The notes: generated from the letters alone by a model not told the origin. A stretch of 15,069 bases of DNA from Methylotenera sp. (GCA_027487055.1 JAIYEJ010000039.1:1-15069); one strand, 5' to 3'; shown: positions 1 through 7,121, numbered from the stretch's first letter. Program-made: numbers and translations.

Positions 1-884
1 ACGATGGTTTTGCCGCTGCCAACATCGCCCTGCAACAGGCGCTGCATTGGGTGTGGCTGTGTTAAATCGTGCGCGATTTCCGCCACTACTTTTTGCTGTG
101 ATTTGGTGAGAGAAAACGATAAATGCTGCTGCATTTTTGGTACAAGTGTTTGCGAGCTTCCAATCGCGGGTGCATCTAAACTGCGGCGTTTAATATAATG
201 TTTACGCATCGAAAGCTGTTGCGCAAGTAGCTCATCAAACGCCAGCCGCCTCCATTCAGGGGTAGTTCGATTTTCTAAGGCTCTTAAACTGGCATCTGAT
301 GCAGGGCTGTGAAGCTCATGGATACTGGCTTTAAAGCTAGGTAAAGTGAGCTGTTTATAAACACCTGCAGGTAGCGTTTCCTGCATCGCATCATGTTTTA
401 AGGCAATTTGAATCGCCTTGCGAATATTGGGCTGTGTTAAACCTGCTGTGGTGGGGTAAACGGGCGTGAGAGTCTCTGCAACTACCGTTTTTTCGCCTAC
501 GTTTTTACATTGCGGGTGCACCATCTCGTAGCCAAAAAAACCATGACGTACTTCACCATAAGCACGGATTTTTTTGCCAATAGCAAGGGCGGCTATTTGG
601 CTTGGATAAAAATGCAAAAAACGTAAAGTAAGTTGTCCACTTGCATCTTCAAGCCTTGTGATTAAAGCTTTGCGCGGTTTATAAGTGACTTCCGCATGTA
701 CAATTTCGCCTTCCACTTGAGCTGGTTCACTTATGAGCAAATCGCGGATTAAAGTAATATGTGTTTCATCGATATAACGTAGTGGCAAATGTAGCAGCAA
801 GCCTTGCATATTGCTAATGCCAAGTTTAGCTAGGCTGGCAATTAGTGGCTTAGAAAACGCCTTTGATTCAGAAAGTGTTGTCAG
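1..884 (-). CDS. recG: ATP-dependent DNA helicase RecG (partial, N-terminal 294 codons)
   Basis: RecG remodels stalled replication forks and branched DNA. The window holds the N-terminal wedge (OB-fold) region and the start of the helicase core; the rest lies beyond the left edge. The frame is open throughout and ends inside the Walker A motif QGDVGSGKT (about residues 287-294), close to its place in E. coli RecG. Other RecG-like segments are LAKLGI then HLPLRY near the N-terminus and TPEWRRLAFDELLAQQL before the P-loop. No ATG lies between the upstream in-frame stop and residue 26 (ATG at 809). The best start is CTG at 884, six bases after AAAAAGG, giving MTTLSESKAFSKPLIASL, which lines up with other RecG N-termini. 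It is the last visible gene of the yicC-gmk-rpoZ-spoT-recG run, 51 bp after spoT. Function is firm; the start codon is inferred. Confidence 0.93.
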   Translation of the reverse strand, partial: MTTLSESKAFSKPLIASLAKLGISNMQGLLLHLPLRYIDETHITLIRDLLISEPAQVEGEIVHAEVTYKPRKALITRLEDASGQLTLRFLHFYPSQIAALAIGKKIRAYGEVRHGFFGYEMVHPQCKNVGEKTVVAETLTPVYPTTAGLTQPNIRKAIQIALKHDAMQETLPAGVYKQLTLPSFKASIHELHSPASDASLRALENRTTPEWRRLAFDELLAQQLSMRKHYIKRRSLDAPAIGSSQTLVPKMQQHLSFSLTKSQQKVVAEIAHDLTQPHPMQRLLQGDVGSGKTI

Positions 885-890
885 ATGAAA

Positions 891-897
891 CCTTTTT
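891..897 (-). promoter_or_regulatory. Ribosome binding site that decides the recG start
   Basis: AAAAAGG on the minus strand lies six bases before CTG at 884. It is the only Shine-Dalgarno-like sequence near the 5' end of the recG frame, and no ATG, GTG or TTG is suitably placed for it. Confidence 0.5.
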
Positions 898-935
898 GAT
901 TGTATGAAAAAAGATTCGCAATTTTAAATCAGGAT

Positions 936-3188
936 TTAGATTTTTTCCTCTGCATGCACACCCTTAACGCGATTAATCCTGACTACGTCAGGGATTTTGC
1001 GCAAATTGCGCATCAACTCAGCCAAATGCACACGGTCGCGCACTTGGACAGTAAAGTTTACATTTGCATATTGGCTACCATCAGCCTCTTCTACACTCAC
1101 ATTATCAATATTAGCCCCTACATCAGAAATTCCAGATGCAATTTTTGCCAGCATGCCACGCTCGTTTGCCACCACCATATGCACATTGACTTTAAAGAGT
1201 TTTTTATTGTCTGAACCCCACTCGACATCTAGCCATTTATCTGGATCTAGCTTAAATTTGCGGGTGGTCGGGCAATCATGCGTATGAATAATGAGACCCT
1301 TTTCTTTGTTAATAAACCCTAAAATCGGGTCACCAGGAATTGGTCTACAACATTGCGCAAATTGAACTGCCATGCCTTCACTGCCGCTAATGGTAATGTT
1401 ATCCAGCTTTTTAGGTAGTTTAGTTTTAGCATCCTCTAGGCCGTTTATATCAACTTGTAGCTCAGGATGCCCAGCCGTGAGTTGGTGTGCCACCATCAAA
1501 CTGACGCGCTTACCTAAACCAATATCAGACAAAATAGTTTGCTTACTTTTTACGCCATAATCTCGAATGACTTTCTTCCACTCTTTTTCACCAATAGTAT
1601 GTGGCTCTACATGTAGAGCACGTAGCGCCATATTGAGCATGCGCTCACCCAAATGGGCTGATTCGGTGGCTTGTATAGATTTTAAATAATGCCTAATGTG
1701 TGAGCGCGCCTTGCCAGTGACCACATAGTTTAGCCAAGCTGGGTTTGGTTTTGCCAATGCCGCAGTAATAATTTCGACGTTATCACCGTTATGCATCTCG
1801 GTACGCAAAGGTGCGAGCTCATTATTAATTTTTACCGCGACACAACAATTGCCCACATCAGAGTGCACCGCATATGCAAAATCTACCGCCGTTGAGCCTT
1901 TGGGAAGCGCTAATATATTGCCTTTAGGGGTAAATACATATACCTCATCTGGAAACAAATCGACTTTAAAATTTTCTAAAAATTCGTAAGAATCATCACT
2001 TTCGGTCTGGATTTCTAACAAACGTTGTAACCACTGATGCGTTTGTTGCTGCAAAGCAGTGAGGCTCGCATCAGAAGTTTTATAGCGCCAGTGTGCAGCA
2101 ACGCCCGCATTGGCGATTTTATGCATATCCTCGGAACGAATTTGTACTTCTATAGGCGTGCCAAATGGACCAAACAAAGTGGTATGCAACGACTGGTATC
2201 CATTTGCTTTTGGAATCGCAATTAAATCTTTAAAGCGTCCAGGAATGGGTTTATACAAAGCATGCAAACTGCCCAATGCCAAATAACAACTCGCAGTATC
2301 CTTTACCAGCACTCTAAACCCATAAATATCTTGAATTTGATCAAGGGTGTTATGCTTACTCGTCATTTTGCGGTAAATACTGTAAAGATGTTTTTCACGG
2401 CCTTTAACATCTGCAACAATATGCGCATCTTCCAAGCGCTGCTTGATAGAATCTAATATTTTACTAATGACTTCTTTGCGATTACCTCGCGCTACTTTAA
2501 TCGCCTTAGATATCACGCGATAACGCATTGGGTACAAATATTTAAAGCTTAAATCTTCCAACTCTCGATAGATTTGATTTAAGCCTAAGCGATTGGCAAT
2601 TGGAGCATAAATATCTAAGGTTTCACGCGCAATACGTTTTTGCTTTTGCGCGTTCATCGCCTCTAGCGTTTGCATATTGTGCAATCTATCAGCAAGTTTT
2701 ACTAAAATCACCCGCACATCTTGGCTCATCGCCAATAGCATTTTGCGGAAATTTTCGGCTTGAGCAGCGAGTGCGCTTTGAAACTCAATTTTGTCGAGTT
2801 TGGTAACGCCCTCAACTAAATCAGCGACTTGCTTACCAAATTTTTGGTTAATGACAACTATTTCAACACCCGTATCTTCGACCACGTCGTGCAACAAAGC
2901 GGCCATTAAGGTAGGTAAATCTAAATGGAGCTTAGCTAAAATACATGCCACCGCTACAGGATGAGAAATATAGGGCTCACCAGTTTTACGATTTTGACCT
3001 GTATGCGCAATTTCAGCATACCGATAGGCCTCCCAGACTTTTTCGATGTCTGCTTGACTAAAATATTCTTTAAGTAAAAGGGTGAGTCTTGAATCTTGAG
3101 AATCTGCCGGCAACAAAGGAGGCTCGGCAGATTGAATAGTGTCGTTATGTGTTGGATTAATGCCTAATTTTGTCGCAGTCTTTGGCAT
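936..3188 (-). CDS. spoT: Bifunctional (p)ppGpp synthetase/hydrolase SpoT
   Basis: It makes and hydrolyses the stringent-response alarmones ppGpp and pppGpp. The order is: HD hydrolase domain (H76, H100-D101 in LLHDVVEDT, then VKLADRLHNM at 163-172); synthetase domain with DIYGFRVLV (287-295) and PKANGYQSLHT (326-336); TGS domain from about 415 (DEVYVFTPKGNILALPKGS); a Cys-containing region with FAQCCRPIPGDPI; and a C-terminal ACT domain from about 665. The synthetase carries RFKD (318-321), the RxKD form typical of SpoT/Rel enzymes rather than the ExDD form of RelA, and the HD residues are intact, so hydrolase activity is expected. At 750 residues it is longer than E. coli SpoT (about 702), mostly through an extra N-terminal segment of some 35 residues. 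The start is the ATG at 3188; no strong ribosome binding site precedes it. It lies 33 bp after rpoZ, probably co-transcribed. Confidence 0.97.
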   Translation of the reverse strand: MPKTATKLGINPTHNDTIQSAEPPLLPADSQDSRLTLLLKEYFSQADIEKVWEAYRYAEIAHTGQNRKTGEPYISHPVAVACILAKLHLDLPTLMAALLHDVVEDTGVEIVVINQKFGKQVADLVEGVTKLDKIEFQSALAAQAENFRKMLLAMSQDVRVILVKLADRLHNMQTLEAMNAQKQKRIARETLDIYAPIANRLGLNQIYRELEDLSFKYLYPMRYRVISKAIKVARGNRKEVISKILDSIKQRLEDAHIVADVKGREKHLYSIYRKMTSKHNTLDQIQDIYGFRVLVKDTASCYLALGSLHALYKPIPGRFKDLIAIPKANGYQSLHTTLFGPFGTPIEVQIRSEDMHKIANAGVAAHWRYKTSDASLTALQQQTHQWLQRLLEIQTESDDSYEFLENFKVDLFPDEVYVFTPKGNILALPKGSTAVDFAYAVHSDVGNCCVAVKINNELAPLRTEMHNGDNVEIITAALAKPNPAWLNYVVTGKARSHIRHYLKSIQATESAHLGERMLNMALRALHVEPHTIGEKEWKKVIRDYGVKSKQTILSDIGLGKRVSLMVAHQLTAGHPELQVDINGLEDAKTKLPKKLDNITISGSEGMAVQFAQCCRPIPGDPILGFINKEKGLIIHTHDCPTTRKFKLDPDKWLDVEWGSDNKKLFKVNVHMVVANERGMLAKIASGISDVGANIDNVSVEEADGSQYANVNFTVQVRDRVHLAELMRNLRKIPDVVRINRVKGVHAEEKI

Positions 3189-3221
3189 TGAGCATCATGC
3201 TGAAACTTGAGCACCCTAATC

Positions 3222-3434
3222 TTAAGGGTGAATGCGATTTAAAATTTCAATACCGACTTTACCTGCCGCTATTTCACGTAAAGCAAGTACAGTAGGCTTG
3301 TCTTTTTGGTTTGGGCTATGCACAAAAGGATCAGAACCATTCGCCAATTGACGCGCTCTGTAAGCAGCAACCAAAGTTAACTGAAAGCGGTTAGGGATTT
3401 TTTCTAAACAATCATCTACGGTAATACGAGCCAT
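3222..3434 (-). CDS. rpoZ: DNA-directed RNA polymerase omega subunit
   Basis: Omega is the small subunit that helps assemble RNA polymerase and forms part of a ppGpp binding site in proteobacteria. The 70-residue product begins MARITVDDCLEKIPNRFQLT and has the conserved AAYRARQL and KPTVLALREIAAG segments, so it is complete and of normal length (bacterial omegas run about 65-90). The ATG at 3434 is preceded by AGAGG with a seven-base spacer, the clearest ribosome binding site in this operon. The gene sits between gmk and spoT as in E. coli, tying an alarmone-sensing subunit to the alarmone enzyme. A perfect hairpin precedes it in the gmk-rpoZ gap. Confidence 0.97.
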   Translation of the reverse strand: MARITVDDCLEKIPNRFQLTLVAAYRARQLANGSDPFVHSPNQKDKPTVLALREIAAGKVGIEILNRIHP

Positions 3435-3441
3435 TTTATAT

Positions 3442-3446
3442 CCTCT
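3442..3446 (-). promoter_or_regulatory. rpoZ ribosome binding site
   Basis: AGAGG on the minus strand lies seven bases before the rpoZ ATG and 6 bp downstream of the intercistronic hairpin. The hairpin could therefore affect ribosome access. Confidence 0.6.
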
Positions 3447-3452
3447 GCGTTT

Positions 3453-3475
3453 AAGTCTTAAAAAATTTAAGACTT
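3453..3475 (-). repeat. Perfect 10-bp inverted repeat (hairpin) between gmk and rpoZ
   Basis: Arms AAGTCTTAAA and TTTAAGACTT are separated by three bases. In the direction of transcription the stem is followed by AAACGCAGAGG and not by a T tract, so it is not a standard intrinsic terminator. It may act as an mRNA processing or stability element, or modulate rpoZ translation. The stem is AT-rich and only moderately stable. Confidence 0.6.
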
Positions 3476-3482
3476 TTAAATG

Positions 3483-4103
3483 TTAAGTTAGTTTTTGAAT
3501 TAGCGCGGCATGACGCGCTAGCTGTGATTGCGCTTTTAGTCGCGTTGCGCGGAAAATTGCCATTAAATCTTGCAGTGCAACTTCAAAATTATCGTTTATT
3601 GTAACATAGTCGAACTCGACTACATGACGCATTTCTTCGCGCGCCGCCGCAAGCCGCTTAGCGATGACTTCTGCGCTATCTTGACCGCGATTGAGTAAGC
3701 GCTCACCTAGCGCCTCAACAGAAGGTGGCAAAATAAAAATGCTGGTTGCCTGCGGATATAAATTGCGCACTTGAGCAGCGCCTTGCCAGTCAATCTCTAA
3801 AATCATATCGTGATTTACTAGGCCATCATTTACGAAGCTCTGTGAAGTGCCATATTTTGCCCCATGCACATCTGCACTTTCTAAAAAATCACCTGCTACG
3901 AGCATTTCTAAAAATTTTTCTTCGCTCACAAAATTGTAATTTACGCCATTCTTCTCACCTGGTCTGGGCGCGCGCGTCGTGTGAGAAACTGACAGCCTAA
4001 TTTGGCTATCTCTAGCAAGTAGCTCAGAAACCAAGCTGGTCTTGCCTGCCCCAGAAGCGGCCGTAATAATAAATAAATTACCTGTTTGAGTATGTGCTTG
4101 CAT
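3483..4103 (-). CDS. gmk: Guanylate kinase
   Basis: It phosphorylates GMP (and dGMP) to GDP with ATP, feeding GTP synthesis and, indirectly, the substrate pool for ppGpp. Seen directly: P-loop ASGAGKTS at residues 16-23, the GMP-binding segment SHTTRAPRPGE with VNYNFVS following, and the lid and C-terminal region with RGQDSAEVIAKRLAAAREEM and VEFDYVTIND. At 206 residues it matches the family (about 205-210). I chose the ATG at 4103. The frame can be extended one codon to a TTG at 4106, but ATG directly follows and is preferred. It lies 58 bp after yicC and 48 bp before rpoZ on the same strand, as in many proteobacteria. Confidence 0.97.
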   Translation of the reverse strand: MQAHTQTGNLFIITAASGAGKTSLVSELLARDSQIRLSVSHTTRAPRPGEKNGVNYNFVSEEKFLEMLVAGDFLESADVHGAKYGTSQSFVNDGLVNHDMILEIDWQGAAQVRNLYPQATSIFILPPSVEALGERLLNRGQDSAEVIAKRLAAAREEMRHVVEFDYVTINDNFEVALQDLMAIFRATRLKAQSQLARHAALIQKLT

Positions 4104-4161
4104 CAACTTATTTTAGACTATTTTTGGTCATTTCGATTAAGAATGGAATAACATATTTTAG

Positions 4162-5028
4162 CTATTCGATATTTTGAATCTGCTCTCGCATTTGCTCAAT
4201 CAGTATCTTTAATTCCATCGATATTTGACTTGTTTCAACCGCTACTGATTTAGAACCTAAAGTGTTTGCTTCGCGATTCATTTCTTGCATTAAAAAATCT
4301 AGTCGCTTACCTGCCGCGGTAGCTGCATTTAAAATACGCTTAACTTCTGCAATATGGCTCGTCAAACGCACAAGCTCTTCATCTACGTCAATGCGCTGTG
4401 CAAAAATCACGATTTCTTGGCGTATGCGCTCATCATCGTTGCTGGCGTTCGCTTCATTAAGTTTTAATGTGAGTTTATTTTGATATTGATTTATCAATAT
4501 AGGCATCATGGGTTTTACTTTTGCGACATGTTGCTCAACTTCGGCAAGGCGTTCCAAAATAATTGTTTTTAGCTTTTCACCTTCACGTGCTTTTGAATTA
4601 ATTAAATCTTCTAAGACTTGATTTAATACCATTTTCAAATCTGTCTCAAGCGCTTCACTATCAAGGGTTGACAACAATATGACGCCTGGCATCTGTAGTA
4701 CTTCTAACATGTTAACGGGCTGCGCATCTGGAAAATATTGTGCCGCCGTTTTTGCATTTTCTGCAATCTGCTTTAGCATTGCATGATTTAGCTGTTGTGT
4801 ACTATCGGCCGTTTGATTGCGAATTAAACTCAAGCGGCAATCCACTTTGCCACGACCAAGTTTAGCTTGAATAATTTCGCGCACTAAAGTTTCTAAATAG
4901 CGTAAGTTGTCATCTAATTTAAGTTGTAAGTCTAAATAACGATGGTTGACTGAGCGCAATTCAAGCAATAAAACCCCATTTGCGGTGTTGTATTCTTGCG
5001 ACGCATAACCTGTCATACTGAGTATCAT
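4162..5028 (-). CDS. yicC: YicC/YloC family endoribonuclease
   Basis: YicC/YloC proteins are a conserved RNase family; E. coli YicC has been linked to turnover of the small RNA RyhB. The product starts MILSMTGYASQ, the family's characteristic N-terminus, and continues with LLELRSVNHRYLD (residues about 21-33). The C-terminal DUF1732 block is present: AAGKRLDFLMQEMNREANTL followed by GSKS. Length is 288 residues, normal for the family. The frame extends 13 codons further to a TTG at 5067, but I reject that start: the family N-terminus begins at the ATG at 5028, and an extended -10 box at 5058-5063 would place the transcript start downstream of 5067. It appears to be the first gene of the gmk-rpoZ-spoT-recG run and is divergent from the kinase. 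Confidence 0.93.
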   Translation of the reverse strand: MILSMTGYASQEYNTANGVLLLELRSVNHRYLDLQLKLDDNLRYLETLVREIIQAKLGRGKVDCRLSLIRNQTADSTQQLNHAMLKQIAENAKTAAQYFPDAQPVNMLEVLQMPGVILLSTLDSEALETDLKMVLNQVLEDLINSKAREGEKLKTIILERLAEVEQHVAKVKPMMPILINQYQNKLTLKLNEANASNDDERIRQEIVIFAQRIDVDEELVRLTSHIAEVKRILNAATAAGKRLDFLMQEMNREANTLGSKSVAVETSQISMELKILIEQMREQIQNIE

Positions 5029-5039
5029 AGCGAGCTTTC

Positions 5040-5113
5040 TTAAAGTAATTGATGATAATTGTATCAAATGCCTATGATTTTATGCGAGAATATCCGTAGT
5101 TATATTACTTTAA
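5040..5113. repeat. 10-bp inverted repeat flanking the yicC/kinase divergent promoters
   Basis: TTAAAGTAAT at 5040-5049 and its exact reverse complement ATTACTTTAA at 5104-5113 flank the intergenic core. One arm covers the inferred yicC transcription start. The other lies just upstream of the kinase -10 box. A third near copy lacking one T, ATTACTTAA, is at 5143-5151 against the kinase ATG. The arrangement could be paired operator sites, but the DNA is AT-rich, so chance is a real alternative. Confidence 0.4.
5058..5063 (-). promoter_or_regulatory. Candidate extended -10 promoter for the yicC operon
   Basis: On the minus strand the sequence reads TTTGATACAAT: a TACAAT -10 box preceded by TGA, an extended -10 element. 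The start would be near 5050, leaving a leader of about 20 bases before the yicC ATG. No good -35 box is seen, which is common for extended -10 promoters. Confidence 0.5.
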
Positions 5114-5118
5114 CGACT

Positions 5119-5124
5119 TATAAT
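5119..5124 (+). promoter_or_regulatory. Candidate -10 box for the kinase/phosphatase pair
   Basis: A perfect TATAAT lies 29 bp before the kinase ATG. The base composition upstream gives no convincing -35 (GTAGTT at 17-bp spacing), so the promoter may be weak or need an activator. Confidence 0.45.
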
Positions 5125-5153
5125 TAGTTTAATCACAATTTGATTACTTAAGT

Positions 5154-6098
5154 ATGGCAACCAGCAAAAACTTACCTTTACCTATCGGCTACATACTTCA
5201 AGACTATATTATTACTAAAGTCTTAAGTTCTGGCGGGTTTAGTTTTGTGTATTTAGCGCAAGACATGGATAAAAATGTGGTTGCAATAAAAGAGTATATG
5301 CCGACAGGTTTGGCTTTACGTGAAGAAGGCGCAACCGTGTTGTTAGGCACAGATGACGATGCAGCCAGCTTTAAACATGGCCTGAAATGCTTCTTTGAGG
5401 AAGGTTTAGCGCTCGCCAAAATTGACCACAGAAATATCGTACGCGTGACCAATTTTTTTAGAGAAAACAACACCGTCTACATGGTGATGCAATACGAGCG
5501 CGGAAAATCACTGCAAGATTACATTCTTTCTCAATCTGATCCAGTCAATGAAAACTTTGTAAGGCGTGTGTTCAGCGAGTTGCTCAATGGTCTGCGTGAA
5601 GTGCATACACAAAAACTATTACACTTAGATATCAAGCCAGCCAATATATATATCAGGCTAGATGGCACGCCAGTGCTGTTAGATTTTGGTTCTGCAAGAC
5701 AAACACTTACACAAGTGCAATCTAAATTATCCCCGAGTTATACGCCCGGTTTTGCGCCACCTGAACAATATTTTGATCGCAAACAATTAGGCCCTTGGAG
5801 CGATATTTATAGCGCAGGCGCCAGTATGTATTCTTGTTTAGTTAGATCAGCCCCAATCGCGGCAAACCTACGCATTAAAGAAGATGTATTAGTGCCCGCA
5901 GCAAAAATAGGCAAAGGTATTTATAGCGATGAGTTGCTACAAATTATTGATCACTGCTTAAAATTAGATTACCTAGAACGACCACAAAGCGTGTTTTCTT
6001 TACAAAAAAATTTACTAGAAATCACCAAAAAACCTATTCCAATCAAAAAAACTAGTTTGGTCAATAAAATTAAAACCGTACTCAACAAACAGTTATAA
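5154..6098 (+). CDS. Soluble Hanks-type serine/threonine protein kinase
   Basis: A 314-residue single-domain protein kinase. Visible landmarks: a degenerate glycine loop LSSGGFSFVY (24-33), catalytic Lys in VAIKEY (K46), an alpha-C Glu near 82-83, the catalytic loop HLDIKPANI (157-165, with D159, K161, N164), DFG at 177-179, an APE-like FAPPEQY (200-206), WSDIYSAG (D217) and the late Arg of RPQS. The HRD arginine is replaced by Leu, making it a non-RD kinase, which usually do not depend on activation-loop phosphorylation. Two of the three loop glycines are Ser. No transmembrane segment, PASTA or other sensor domain is present. The tail (about 291-314) is basic and could be amphipathic. The ATG at 5154 is the only sensible start, though its ribosome binding site is weak. 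The PP2C gene begins 10 bp after its stop, so the two likely act as a reversible phosphorylation switch. Substrates are unknown. Confidence 0.92.
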   Translation: MATSKNLPLPIGYILQDYIITKVLSSGGFSFVYLAQDMDKNVVAIKEYMPTGLALREEGATVLLGTDDDAASFKHGLKCFFEEGLALAKIDHRNIVRVTNFFRENNTVYMVMQYERGKSLQDYILSQSDPVNENFVRRVFSELLNGLREVHTQKLLHLDIKPANIYIRLDGTPVLLDFGSARQTLTQVQSKLSPSYTPGFAPPEQYFDRKQLGPWSDIYSAGASMYSCLVRSAPIAANLRIKEDVLVPAAKIGKGIYSDELLQIIDHCLKLDYLERPQSVFSLQKNLLEITKKPIPIKKTSLVNKIKTVLNKQL

Positions 6099-6108
6099 AA
6101 GTGTATAA

Positions 6109-7035
6109 ATGAAATTCACTATTTATCAAAATAGTCGGCAAGGTCCAAGACAATACAACCAAGATAGGCTCGCTTACTCATACAGCAAAGATGCGTTATT
6201 GTTAGTGCTTGCTGATGGTATGGGCGGACATCGAAATGGCGAAATTGCTGCACAACTAGCCGTTAAAACACTTACAGACGCATTTCAGCGTCTTGCGGTG
6301 CCAACCTTAAGCTCACCTGCCAAATTTTTAATCGATCATATCCAGCAAGTGCACGATATGATTGAAAACGTCACGCAAGAAGAAGGCTTTATCGAGTCTC
6401 CGCGCACAACGATAGTCACGGCCATTATCCAACGTGGTTATTTGTATTGTGCACATGTGGGTGATTCACGCCTGTACCACTTTCGTAATGGGTATTTGCT
6501 ATTTAGAACTGAAGACCACTCAGTCGTGCAATCGCTTTATAAAAAAGGCATGATTAGCAAAAATGAAATGGCTACTCACCCTTATAAAAATAAAATTTAT
6601 AACTGCATTGGGGGGGAACATCCACCGCAAATCGATTTATCTGATCGCCATGAATTGCAAGATGGTGACACCATTTTACTTTGTACTGATGGGGTGTGGG
6701 GGTTTGTTGATGACCAGCAAATTAAACAAACTATTTTAGATAATATGACCATAGCTGGGGCCACGACAGAGCTGCTTGATAAAGCAGAATTCGCGAGTGA
6801 CGAAAGAGGCGATAATATGAGCGCCATAGGCGTGCAATGGGGTGACCGCTCTCCTGGTATCGCAACGGTATCCACTTTAATGATGCCCTTAGGCCAGACC
6901 ACTACGATTATGAATCCAGTCACGCATTTAAATGCAGACGGCTCTGATCTTGAGCTCAGTGATGATGAGATTGAAAATACCATCGCAGCAATCCAAAATG
7001 CGTTAAACAAATCAAAAAAAAAAAAAAAAATTTAA
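6109..7035 (+). CDS. PP2C-family protein phosphatase (Stp1-like)
   Basis: A metal-dependent Ser/Thr phosphatase, presumably reversing the kinase encoded just upstream. The PP2C metal and phosphate motifs are intact: NQDR (D19), LADGMGGH (D36-G37), VGDSRLY (D119), CTDGVW (D194) and RGDNMS (D235). The core covers about residues 1-245. A tail of roughly 60 residues follows, with an acidic stretch (about 277-289) and a terminal lysine run (KSKKKKKI). That lysine run is encoded within 17 consecutive A residues. The ATG at 6109 follows the kinase stop by 10 bp and fits the usual PP2C N-terminus. No membrane segment is seen, so it is likely cytoplasmic. A hairpin with a T tract lies 19 bp after the stop, ending the two-gene unit. 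Confidence 0.93.
   Translation: MKFTIYQNSRQGPRQYNQDRLAYSYSKDALLLVLADGMGGHRNGEIAAQLAVKTLTDAFQRLAVPTLSSPAKFLIDHIQQVHDMIENVTQEEGFIESPRTTIVTAIIQRGYLYCAHVGDSRLYHFRNGYLLFRTEDHSVVQSLYKKGMISKNEMATHPYKNKIYNCIGGEHPPQIDLSDRHELQDGDTILLCTDGVWGFVDDQQIKQTILDNMTIAGATTELLDKAEFASDERGDNMSAIGVQWGDRSPGIATVSTLMMPLGQTTTIMNPVTHLNADGSDLELSDDEIENTIAAIQNALNKSKKKKKI
7014..7030 (+). repeat. A17 homopolymer at the 3' end of the phosphatase gene
   Basis: Seventeen consecutive A residues run from the last base of a Ser codon through five Lys codons into the first base of the final Ile codon, just before the TAA. Runs of this length are prone to RNA polymerase slippage and to replication slippage. Gain or loss of one A would replace the last residue and extend the tail by a few amino acids. 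Confidence 0.9.
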
Positions 7036-7053
7036 ACTTAAATAGGTTTTAGC

Positions 7054-7090
7054 GCCAATTCGCTTTGCTTCGCTTATAATTGGCTTTTTT
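7054..7090 (+). terminator. Likely intrinsic terminator after the phosphatase
   Basis: Arms GCCAATT (7054-7060) and AATTGGC (7078-7084) form a 7-bp stem with a 17-base loop, followed immediately by six T residues (7085-7090). It lies between the phosphatase stop and the rph ATG. The long loop makes it a weak to moderate terminator. Confidence 0.6.
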
Positions 7091-7121
7091 AACAAAATCT
7101 CACCATATGCAAGTGAATGTT

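Noticed and set aside
4..198. 64-codon Cys-rich plus-strand open frame at the left edge
   Set aside because: It is antisense to recG; the Cys content results from reading the complementary codons.
906..940. Possible terminator after spoT
   Set aside because: Only a short AAATC/GATTT stem without a T tract can be drawn on the minus strand, and recG follows within 51 bp.
900..1287. Two overlapping plus-strand open frames opposite the spoT 3' end
   Set aside because: Both are antisense to the SpoT ACT domain, lack ribosome binding sites and show no recognisable protein features.
5029..5067. Upstream TTG start extending YicC by 13 residues
   Set aside because: The conserved YicC N-terminus begins at the ATG at 5028, and the best -10 box lies inside the proposed extension.
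6597..7010. 137-codon minus-strand open frame opposite the phosphatase
   Set aside because: It is fully antisense to a well-supported PP2C gene, its composition mirrors that gene, and no family features or upstream signals are visible.
7080..7121. Upstream TTG (7080) or ATG (7107) start for RNase PH
   Set aside because: The TTG lies in the terminator stem, and family alignment places the natural N-terminus at the ATG at 7122.
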